NCBI RefSeq assembly: GCF_000253255.1
Contig: NC_015580.1
Coordinates: forward strand, 3,671,001-3,735,000
From: Novosphingobium sp. PP1Y
GTDB taxonomy: Bacteria; Pseudomonadota; Alphaproteobacteria; Sphingomonadales; Sphingomonadaceae
Length of the DNA stretch: 64,000 nucleotides
Direction: 5' to 3'
The translations under genes and the position numbers were made by a program. Below, in pieces: positions 56,325 through 63,263 of this stretch (position 1 is the stretch's first letter; each line of letters starts with the position of its first letter). The notes beneath the pieces were generated by a model that ran no database searches, was not told where the DNA came from, and saw only the letters and a list, made by a program, of their open reading frames with translations.

Positions 56325-57560
56325 ATGACCGACATGCTCAGCGACAATGTAACCGAAACCCACGCAGACCTTTTCAGCAAGTTCGACCCGCTGATCCAGA
56401 TGCGCGAGAACCTGCTCGCCTCCGGCGTCACGGATCCCTTCGGCCTCGTGATGGAGCGGGTGCTTTCACCGACCGTGGCAATGTGCAACGGCCGCGAGAC
56501 GATCCTGCTCGGCACCTACAACTACATGGGCATGACCTTCGATCCCGACGTGATCGAGGCGGGCAAGCAGGCGCTCGACGATTTCGGCTCGGGCACCACG
56601 GGCAGCCGCGTGCTCAACGGCACCTACGCCGGGCACAAGGCCGTCGAAGAAGCGCTTTGCGAATTCTACGGCATGGATCACGCCATGGTCTTCTCGACCG
56701 GGTATCAGGCCAACCTCGGCATTATCTCGACCATCGCGGGCAAGGGCGACTACATCGTCCTCGATATCGACAGCCACGCCTCGATCTGGGACGGCTGCAA
56801 GATGGGCGACGCCGAAGTCGTGCCCTTCAAGCACAATGACATCGAGGCGATGGAAAAGCGCCTGCGCCGCATTCCCGAAGGCGCCGGCAAGCTCGTCATT
56901 CTCGAAGGCGTCTACTCCATGCTGGGCGACATCGCCCCGCTCAAGGAAATGATCGCCGTCGCCAAGAAGTACGGCGCAATGGTGCTGGTCGACGAGGCGC
57001 ATTCAATGGGCTTCATCGGCCCCAACGGCCGCGGCGTCGCCGAAGACCAGGACTGTCTCGAAGATGTCGATTTCGTGATCGGCACCTTCTCCAAGTCGGT
57101 CGGCACGGTCGGCGGGTTCTGCGTCTCGAACCATCCCAAGTTCGAGATTATGCGCCTCGTGTGCCGCCCCTACGTGTTCACCGCAAGCCTTCCGCCGAGC
57201 GTGGTCGCCACCGCCTGCACCTCGATCCGCAAGCTGATGAATGCCAGCGACAAGCGGGCGCACCTCTGGGAAAACTCGCGCACGCTGCACAAGGGCCTGC
57301 GCGAAGCCGGGTTCGAACTGGGCACGAACGAGCCGCAAAGCGCGATCATCTCGGTTATCATGCCCGACCTCGAGCGCGGCGCGGCGATGTGGGAAGCGCT
57401 GCTGCACGAGGGCCTTTACGTGAACCTCGCAAGGCCGCCGGCAACCCCCGCCAACATGACCCTGCTGCGCTGCTCGCTATGCGCCGAACATTCGGCCGAG
57501 CAGGTCGAGCAGATCATCGGCATGTTCACGCGCGCCGGCAAGACAGTGGGCATCATCTGA
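56325..57560 (+). CDS. spt: Serine palmitoyltransferase
   Basis: Condenses L-serine with a C16 acyl thioester to 3-ketodihydrosphingosine, the first step of sphingolipid synthesis (411 aa, soluble homodimeric bacterial type). The PLP lysine is Lys257 in GTFSKSVGTVGGF. LLGTYNYMGMTFDPDVIEAG, LEGVYSMLGDIAPLKEM, LVDEAHSMGFIGPNGRG and FTASLPPSVVATA closely match the sphingomonad enzyme. Outer-membrane glycosphingolipids replace LPS in this group. It is co-transcribed with the ACP gene; ceramide-forming genes are not in this window. Confidence 0.95.
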   Translation: MTDMLSDNVTETHADLFSKFDPLIQMRENLLASGVTDPFGLVMERVLSPTVAMCNGRETILLGTYNYMGMTFDPDVIEAGKQALDDFGSGTTGSRVLNGTYAGHKAVEEALCEFYGMDHAMVFSTGYQANLGIISTIAGKGDYIVLDIDSHASIWDGCKMGDAEVVPFKHNDIEAMEKRLRRIPEGAGKLVILEGVYSMLGDIAPLKEMIAVAKKYGAMVLVDEAHSMGFIGPNGRGVAEDQDCLEDVDFVIGTFSKSVGTVGGFCVSNHPKFEIMRLVCRPYVFTASLPPSVVATACTSIRKLMNASDKRAHLWENSRTLHKGLREAGFELGTNEPQSAIISVIMPDLERGAAMWEALLHEGLYVNLARPPATPANMTLLRCSLCAEHSAEQVEQIIGMFTRAGKTVGII

Positions 57561-57568
57561 CACGACGC

Positions 57569-57600
57569 GATCGGCAGGCGTCAGCGTGCGCCTGTCGATC
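57569..57600. terminator. Hairpin between convergent spt and the flavin reductase gene
   Basis: A 12-bp stem (57569-57580 with 57589-57600, one G-U pair, loop of 8) starts 8 bases after the spt stop. It can form from either strand and may serve as a shared terminator, although neither side has a T run. Confidence 0.5.
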
Positions 57601-57620
57601 CTTGCACCTCGCCCGTGCGC

Positions 57621-58178
57621 TCAACCCTTGCCGGAATGCAGGGCGACGTAGCCAAGAAACGCCGTCATCCATTTCCCCGCAAAGCCGACCGTGCCTTCAG
57701 CGAACTGGCCCTGCGCGGTCAGCAGGTCGTCGCTCCATTGCAGATAGGCTTCCGGCAAGCCCAGGGTGGGCATGTCGAGGACGGCCAGAACGTTGCGCAA
57801 GTGCTGCTGCGCGGCTGCGGTGCCCAGCTTCCCCGGCGAAGTGCCGATCACGCCCGCCGGCTTGCCTTTCCAGCAGCTATGCCCCGGGGGACGCGATCCA
57901 TGATCGATCGCGTTCTTGAGAACGCCGGGGATGGAACGGTTATATTCCGGCGTCGCGAAGATCACCCCGTCGGACTCGGTTACAAGCGCCTTCAGGTCCC
58001 TGACGGCCTGCGGCTGATCGTCGTCCTGATCCTGATTGTAGAGCGGCAGCGCACCGATATCGGCAAAGGTGAAGCTATGGCCTTGCGCTTCGGGCAGGGC
58101 CACCATCGCCTTGGCCAGCCTGCGATTGAACGATTCGTCGCGCAAACTGCCGACGATGACGGCTATCTTGAGGGGCAT
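57621..58178 (-). CDS. NADPH-dependent FMN reductase-type oxidoreductase
   Basis: A 185-aa flavodoxin-fold protein: KIAVIVGSLRDESFNRRLA binds the FMN phosphate, and DGVIFATPEYNRSIPGVLKNAIDHGSRP is the flavin-ring signature of the NAD(P)H-dependent FMN reductase/ArsH/ChrR group. It reduces quinones, azo dyes or metals in related proteins; the physiological substrate is unknown. It stands alone, convergent with spt. Confidence 0.92.
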   Translation of the reverse strand: MPLKIAVIVGSLRDESFNRRLAKAMVALPEAQGHSFTFADIGALPLYNQDQDDDQPQAVRDLKALVTESDGVIFATPEYNRSIPGVLKNAIDHGSRPPGHSCWKGKPAGVIGTSPGKLGTAAAQQHLRNVLAVLDMPTLGLPEAYLQWSDDLLTAQGQFAEGTVGFAGKWMTAFLGYVALHSGKG

Positions 58179-58256
58179 GGCGTTCTCCTGTTACCGGTTA
58201 CGGCAAGAACCCGCGTCGGCCCCTGCCGTTCCCGCTACGCCTTGTGCCTCAAGTCG

Positions 58257-58544
58257 TCAGTGGATGGAAATGATCCCGTCCACGGCCTGCCATTCCTGTG
58301 GACCGATCAGGTGCTTGTGCGCGATCCGGACCGAATGCAGCGGTCCTTCGATCTCCCGGCTCCAGTAGTCGAGAAATCCGCGAAGTACCGGGAAGCGCGG
58401 CGCCACATCGTATTGCTGAAATGCGAAGAGCTGAAGCAGCTTCGGATGGTCCGGCAGGAAATAGTGGATCTCTATGGTCGAAAGCCCGTAGCCTTCGAGC
58501 TGCTTCATGAAATCCTGACTTGCTCCATCCATCCGAACAGCCAT
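58257..58544 (-). CDS. Usg-family protein
   Basis: A 95-aa protein of the Usg family, first noticed upstream of trpF in proteobacteria: GYGLSTIEIHYFLPDHPKLLQ, FPVLRGFLDYWSREIEGPLHSVRIAH. Function unknown. ATG 58544 is chosen because AAGGAGG precedes it; the frame to 58601 adds unlike residues. No trp gene is nearby. Confidence 0.86.
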   Translation of the reverse strand: MAVRMDGASQDFMKQLEGYGLSTIEIHYFLPDHPKLLQLFAFQQYDVAPRFPVLRGFLDYWSREIEGPLHSVRIAHKHLIGPQEWQAVDGIISIH

Positions 58545-58680
58545 AGCCCTCCTTCCGGCACTGCCCACATATTGCAGTGCAGCAAGTAGAGAATGCCACA
58601 AGTCATATTCCAGTCAAGTATCTCCGCAACCGCGATGAATCCCTGAGCCGACGTTTACGATTCCGCCTGTTTATGCGGGA

Positions 58681-59319
58681 TCATGCCGTTTGCGTCACCG
58701 CAACTGCTTCGCACTTCTCGTTGGTCTGCTCCGCGCCGCCGCCGAGGAAGGCAATGGCAAGGAAACCGGCTACCACGAGCACAGCGAAAGCGGCGGTGAC
58801 CTTGCCCAGATGCTTGTCGATCACCGCCTTGATCGGCGCGCCGAAGAGTCGGAACAGCACGCCTACGATCATGAAACTGATCGAACGGGAAACGATCGAC
58901 GCCCCTACGAACACCGCGAGGTTCATGCCGATGAAGCCTGCGGTGATCGTCAGCAGCTTGAAAGGGATCGGCGTCGCCCCCTTCACGACGATGATTTCCG
59001 CCCCGTATTCGCGCAAGTAGCAGGCCGCCTTGGGGAAACTTTCCGACAGGCCCAGCGCGCGCAGCAGCGTTTCGCCGAAGGCTTCGTAGGCAAAATGGCC
59101 GATCGCGTAGCCGAGCAGGCCGCCGGCTACCGAAGCAAGGGTGGCGATGATCGCAAAGCGAATCGCCTTCTTCGGTTCGGCCAGGCACATCAGGCCCAGC
59201 AAGGGATGCGGCGGCACCGGGAAGAAGCTGGCCTCCACGAAGGCGAAGGCAGCCAGCCACCATTCGGCATGCCGATGCGCGGCCTTGGCCATGGTCCAAT
59301 CGTAAAGGCGACGCAGCAT
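58681..59319 (-). CDS. YqaA/DedA-like membrane protein
   Basis: A 212-aa inner-membrane protein with about five hydrophobic segments, of the VTT/DedA superfamily (YqaA, COG1238 type): FVEASFFPVPPHPLLGLMCL, KGATPIPFKLLTITAGFIGMNL. DedA relatives flip lipids or take up ions; the role of this branch is open. It is divergent from the GTA-like gene cluster, and the shared upstream region contains a palindrome. Confidence 0.85.
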   Translation of the reverse strand: MLRRLYDWTMAKAAHRHAEWWLAAFAFVEASFFPVPPHPLLGLMCLAEPKKAIRFAIIATLASVAGGLLGYAIGHFAYEAFGETLLRALGLSESFPKAACYLREYGAEIIVVKGATPIPFKLLTITAGFIGMNLAVFVGASIVSRSISFMIVGVLFRLFGAPIKAVIDKHLGKVTAAFAVLVVAGFLAIAFLGGGAEQTNEKCEAVAVTQTA

Positions 59320-59379
59320 CGAATTCTCCGGAGGATTCAGTAGGCGCGTGCTTAGAGGCAGGCGGGTTTCCCGACAAGT

Positions 59380-59398
59380 AATAACCTATTTGGTTATT
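59380..59398. promoter_or_regulatory. Palindromic operator before the GTA-like cluster
   Basis: Perfect 7-bp arms aataacc and ggttatt around tattt, in an AT-rich patch within otherwise GC-rich DNA. It ends 5 bases before a consensus -35 box on the plus strand and lies 60 bases upstream of the divergent YqaA-type gene. It looks like the site of a dimeric regulator (MarR- or TetR-like size), which is not encoded nearby. Confidence 0.6.
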
Positions 59399-59403
59399 TA
59401 TGC

Positions 59404-59432
59404 TTGACATCGTCACGCTCTTTCGGTACACA
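59404..59432 (+). promoter_or_regulatory. Sigma-70-type promoter of the GTA-like cluster
   Basis: TTGACA (59404-59409), spacer of 17 bases, TACACA (59427-59432). It would give a leader of about 65 bases to the first gene. The perfect -35 is rare in this window, and the palindrome just upstream could regulate it. Confidence 0.55.
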
Positions 59433-59505
59433 GCAGGAACATCGCGATAAACCGGGTCGCCCAAGGGCCTCGGTTCGCGAGCATTCCTCTCATCATGGAT
59501 CGATC

Positions 59506-60006
59506 ATGACGGACACACTTTCGTCCGGCCGCATCGCGTGTCCCGTTCCGGCGGAACCCGCGTCGTCGGCCGAGCATGACTGGCGCGCGCGCTTCCTTTC
59601 CGAACTGGCGGCAAGCTCGAACGTCGCCGCCTCTGCCCGCAAGGCCGGTATTGCCCCGGCGCTGGCCTACGAAGCCCGGCGCCAGGACCCCGAATTCTGT
59701 CGCGCTTGGCACGAGGCGCTTTGCGAGGGTTACGACCACCTCGAGATGAACCTGCTGCATCGGCTGCGCGAAGGGGAAGTGAAGCCCGCGGCCGGTTCCC
59801 GGCGCGGCGCGCGCCTCTTCGACAACGCCACTGCCCTGCGCCTGCTCACACTCCACCGCGAAGCGGTCTCCAGGCAGCGAGCACAGCGCGAAAGCCGCGA
59901 TGCCGGGGCCATCCTCGATGCCATCGACGCCAAGCTGGACCGGATGCGCGCCCGCAGCAGTGCTGCCATCTCGGATGAGGACAGGGTTGCCGATGAGACG
60001 CAGTGA
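59506..60006 (+). CDS. GTA/phage small-terminase-like protein
   Basis: A 166-aa protein at the place of gene g1 in RcGTA-like clusters. The middle (about 25-75: DWRARFLSELAASSNVAASA, KAGIAPALAYEARRQDP) resembles the helix-turn-helix of small terminases, which bind DNA ends and load the large subunit. The C-terminal half is a charged helix (REAVSRQRAQRESRDAGAIL). It overlaps the large terminase gene by 14 bases. The role is inferred mainly from position and the helix-turn-helix look. Confidence 0.72.
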   Translation: MTDTLSSGRIACPVPAEPASSAEHDWRARFLSELAASSNVAASARKAGIAPALAYEARRQDPEFCRAWHEALCEGYDHLEMNLLHRLREGEVKPAAGSRRGARLFDNATALRLLTLHREAVSRQRAQRESRDAGAILDAIDAKLDRMRARSSAAISDEDRVADETQ

Positions 60007-61318
60007 ACGCCTGGCCTGGCTGCTTTCGCTGCCGCTGCGCGAGAGACGCAGGCGGGTGCGCGAACTCAGCGAGGCCGAACAGGCCGAATTCCTCACCCAT
60101 TGGCGGCTCTGGGCACGCCCCGGGCAGCTTCCCCCTGCGGGCGACTGGCGGACATGGCTGGTCATGGCCGGCCGCGGTTTCGGCAAGACCCGCGCAGGTG
60201 CCGAATGGGTTCGTTCGATTGCAGAGTCAGATCCCGCGGCGCGCATTGCGCTGGTGGGGGCGACCCTGCCCGAAGTACGCGCGGTCATGGTCGAGGGCGA
60301 AAGCGGATTGCTCGCAATCTCTCCGCCGTGCCGCGCGCCGGGTTTCGAGCCGTCGTTGCGCCGGCTGATCTGGCCCAGCGGCGCGCAGGCCCTGCTCTAT
60401 TCGGCCGGCGAACCGGAATCGCTGCGCGGTCCGCAGCACAGCCATGCCTGGTGCGACGAGATCGCCAAATGGGATAACGCCGGTGGCAAGGCAGGACGTA
60501 CCTGGGACAATCTGCTGTTCGGCCTGCGCCTTGGCGACAGGGCACAGGCCATGGCGACGACGACGCCGCGCGCCGTCCCGCTGGTCCAGCGCCTGCTTGC
60601 CGAACCCGGCGACGAACTCGCCATCACCCGCGGCAGGACCGAGGACAACCGCGACAACCTGCCGCCCAGCTACTTGCGCGACATGCGGCGCACCTTCGGC
60701 AAGTCCCTGCTCGGACGCCAGGAGCTCGACGGCGAACTGCTCGACGATATCGAAGGCGCGCTCTGGACCCGCGTCCTGATCGAAGCGACCCGGACAAGCG
60801 CGCCCGCCGAACCGGTTCGCGTCGTCATCGGCGTGGACCCGCCTGCGTCGGCAGGCGGCGACGCCTGCGGGATCGTCGTGGCAGCCCGCTGCGGGGAAGG
60901 CCGCGGGCATGTTCTCGCCGATGCCTCGGTCGAAAAGGCGAGCCCGGAACGCTGGGCCCGCGCCGTGGCGGGCGCTGCGGCTGCATGGCAGGCCGACCGC
61001 GTCGTCGCCGAAGCCAACCAGGGCGGAGCGATGGTCGCCAGCGTCCTGCGCGCCGCCGACGTCTCGCTGCCGATCCGGCTGGTCCACGCCAGCCGCGGCA
61101 AGGTCGCCCGGGCCGAGCCGGTCGCCGCGCTCTACGAGGCAGGAAAGGTCCGCCACGCCGGACAGTTTCCCGCGCTTGAGGACGAGCTTTGCGGGTTGAT
61201 CGCGGGCGGTGCCTACCAGGGCCCGGGCCGCTCGCCCGACCGCGCCGACGCCCTTGTCTGGGCCCTTACCGAACTGCTGCTCGACCGCCCCGCCGCGCCG
61301 CGCGTGCGCGTCACCTGA
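59993..61318 (+). CDS. GTA/phage large terminase (packaging ATPase-nuclease)
   Basis: Drives DNA into proheads (441 aa). The ATPase has Walker A (MAGRGFGKTRAG, Lys65) and Walker B (HAWCDEIAKW). The C-terminal RuvC-like nuclease has VVIGVDPPAS and the last acidic site in SPDRADALVWALTELL. Length and sequence style match RcGTA-type terminases, which package random host DNA. ATG 59993 is the start that fits the family. It follows the small-terminase-like gene with an overlap and precedes the portal gene by 24 bases. Confidence 0.92.
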   Translation: MRRSERLAWLLSLPLRERRRRVRELSEAEQAEFLTHWRLWARPGQLPPAGDWRTWLVMAGRGFGKTRAGAEWVRSIAESDPAARIALVGATLPEVRAVMVEGESGLLAISPPCRAPGFEPSLRRLIWPSGAQALLYSAGEPESLRGPQHSHAWCDEIAKWDNAGGKAGRTWDNLLFGLRLGDRAQAMATTTPRAVPLVQRLLAEPGDELAITRGRTEDNRDNLPPSYLRDMRRTFGKSLLGRQELDGELLDDIEGALWTRVLIEATRTSAPAEPVRVVIGVDPPASAGGDACGIVVAARCGEGRGHVLADASVEKASPERWARAVAGAAAAWQADRVVAEANQGGAMVASVLRAADVSLPIRLVHASRGKVARAEPVAALYEAGKVRHAGQFPALEDELCGLIAGGAYQGPGRSPDRADALVWALTELLLDRPAAPRVRVT

Positions 61319-61342
61319 GCCAACCAGCGAAAGGCAATTCCC

Positions 61343-62503
61343 ATGTCCTTCATCGATACGCTCGCCGCCGCCTTCAAGGGCGAGAGTGCCCGCGCGCCTC
61401 TGGCGCGAAGGCCAGCCTCGCCATGGTTCTTCGCCGATGGCGGCGGCGGGCGGATACCCTTCGAATACAACCGTGCCGTGCGCCAGGCCTATCTCGACAA
61501 TCCGGTGGCCCAGCGCGCGGTCCGGCTGGTAGCGGAAGGGATCGCCGGCGCGCCCCTGCAGTCCGGCGATCCGGGGCTCATGGCCCTCGTCGCAGCGACA
61601 AGCGCCGGGCAATCCCTGCTAGAAACCATCGCCTCGCACCTGCTGCTGCATGGCAACGCCTATGTGCAGGTCATCAAGGATGGGCGCGGCCGCCCTGCCG
61701 AGCTATTCGCCCTGCGGCCCGAAAGGATGACGATCGTGGCCGGGGACGACGGCTGGCCGAGCGCATTCACGTACGCCGTCGCCGGGCGCCAGTTGACCAT
61801 TCCCCTGCTCGACGAGGACGCATCGCCCAACCTCATCCACATCCGCCACTTCCATCCGGCGGACGACCACTACGGCGCCGGGTGCCTGACCGCCGCGAAT
61901 GAGGCGATAGCCACCCACAACGCCGCCTCGCACTGGAACCGGCAATTGCTGGAGAACGCCGCCCGGCCCTCAGGCGCGCTCGTCTATGAAGCGGGTGACG
62001 GCAACGCGTTGACAGGCGACCAGTTCGAGCGTCTCCGCAGCGAACTGTCCTCAGCCTTTGCCGGATCGGGCAACGCAGGCCGCCCGATGCTGCTCGAAGG
62101 CGGGCTCAAGTGGCAGGCCATGGCGCTGAGCCCCGCCGACATGGACTTCGCCACGCTCAAGGCTGCTGCAGCGCGTGACATCGCGCTGGCCTTCGGAGTG
62201 CCGCCGATGCTGCTCGGCCTGCCGGGAGATTCGACTTACGCCAACTACCGGGAGGCCAACCGCGCGCTCTGGCGCCTGACCCTGCTGCCGCTTGCCGCCA
62301 AGCTGCTGGCGGCAATCGGCGAAGGCCTGGCCCCGTGGTTCCCCGATGCCACGCTCGCCGTCGATCTCGACCGGATTCCGGCGCTTGCCGAAGACCGTGA
62401 GCGGCTCTGGGCGCAAGTCGGCGCTGCCGAATTCCTCGCCGCTTCGGAAAAGCGCGCCCTGCTCGGCCTGCCCGAACGCCCTGATCATGCGGAGGACAAG
62501 TGA
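61343..62503 (+). CDS. HK97-family portal protein
   Basis: Forms the ring through which DNA enters the head (386 aa). It reads FEYNRAVRQAYLDNPVAQRAV near the start, LLLHGNAYVQVIKDGRGRPAELFALRPERM in the core and DIALAFGVPPMLLGLPGDSTYANYREANRALW, a hallmark of GTA/HK97 portals. The GAAAGGCAATT leader before its ATG recurs before the capsid gene. The stop overlaps the next start (TGATG). Confidence 0.94.
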   Translation: MSFIDTLAAAFKGESARAPLARRPASPWFFADGGGGRIPFEYNRAVRQAYLDNPVAQRAVRLVAEGIAGAPLQSGDPGLMALVAATSAGQSLLETIASHLLLHGNAYVQVIKDGRGRPAELFALRPERMTIVAGDDGWPSAFTYAVAGRQLTIPLLDEDASPNLIHIRHFHPADDHYGAGCLTAANEAIATHNAASHWNRQLLENAARPSGALVYEAGDGNALTGDQFERLRSELSSAFAGSGNAGRPMLLEGGLKWQAMALSPADMDFATLKAAAARDIALAFGVPPMLLGLPGDSTYANYREANRALWRLTLLPLAAKLLAAIGEGLAPWFPDATLAVDLDRIPALAEDRERLWAQVGAAEFLAASEKRALLGLPERPDHAEDK

Positions 62504-62811
62504 TGACCAAGAGCGACATGCTGACCGGCCTCGTCTCGCAGGCGGCGGACAAGGGCAACGACATCGTCACCTTGCGCGCCATCGTCGAGGAAGCGAGCGA
62601 GCTGGGCGCGAGCCGGATGCTCGAACGGATCGGCCTCGACGATGCCACCGCCCACGAGGACGTAAGCGAGTTGCGAGAACTGCTGCAGGCCTGGCGCGAC
62701 GCCAAGGCCAGCGCCCAGACGGCGGCCATCGGCTGGATCGTGCGCGGACTGCTGGCCCTGCTGCTCCTTGGCATTGCAGTCCGCCTCGGCGCGACGGAGT
62801 TGCTGCGATGA
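62503..62811 (+). CDS. Small GTA-cluster protein with C-terminal membrane helix (DUF6127-like)
   Basis: A 102-aa protein between portal and protease, the place of the small g3.5 gene in RcGTA. The first 75 residues are helical and charged (VSQAADKGNDIVTLRAIVEE); the end is one membrane helix (IGWIVRGLLALLLLGIAVRL). GGAGG lies 7 bases before ATG 62503; a GTG at 62500 is the alternative. Its end overlaps the protease start (ATGA). The family name is tentative and the function unknown. Confidence 0.7.
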   Translation: MTKSDMLTGLVSQAADKGNDIVTLRAIVEEASELGASRMLERIGLDDATAHEDVSELRELLQAWRDAKASAQTAAIGWIVRGLLALLLLGIAVRLGATELLR

Positions 62812-63206
62812 ACGGCCCGCGCTTTGCCGGCTACGCCGCCCTGTTCGACCGCCCTGACGCCGGCCGCGACACGATCCGAAGCGGCGCCTTCGCCCGCACC
62901 CTTGCCGAGCGGCGCGATCCGGTGCCGCTGTTCTGGCAGCACCGTCCGGACTTGCGCATCGGCTGGGTCGAATCTCTGGCCGAAGATGCGCGGGGCCTGC
63001 GCGTGATCGCTGCCTTGGACAATACGCAGGGCGGGGCAGCCCTCTCCCTGCGGCGCGGGGCCGTCTCGGGACTCTCGTTCGGCTACCGCGCCCGGGCCAG
63101 CCGCTCCGGCCGCAAAGGGCGCGAACTGCTCGACATCGACCTGTTCGAAGTCAGCCTCGTCACCCGCCCCATGCAGCACGGCGCGCGCGTTCACCTCGTC
63201 TGCTGA
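62808..63206 (+). CDS. HK97-family prohead protease
   Basis: A 132-aa serine protease that trims the capsid protein during head assembly. It begins RFAGYAALFDRPDAGRDTIR, has the catalytic His in PLFWQHRPDLRIG and the Ser in GAVSGLSFGYRARAS, then ELLDIDLFEVSLVTRPM, all typical of the U35 family. ATG 62808 overlaps the previous stop. The longer frame upstream lies antisense or out of frame to the portal gene. Confidence 0.93.
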   Translation: MNGPRFAGYAALFDRPDAGRDTIRSGAFARTLAERRDPVPLFWQHRPDLRIGWVESLAEDARGLRVIAALDNTQGGAALSLRRGAVSGLSFGYRARASRSGRKGRELLDIDLFEVSLVTRPMQHGARVHLVC

Positions 63207-63263
63207 ACCGTGCCCTTTTCCGGGCTGCACCCACTTTCCCCACCGACCGAAAGGCAATTGCTG

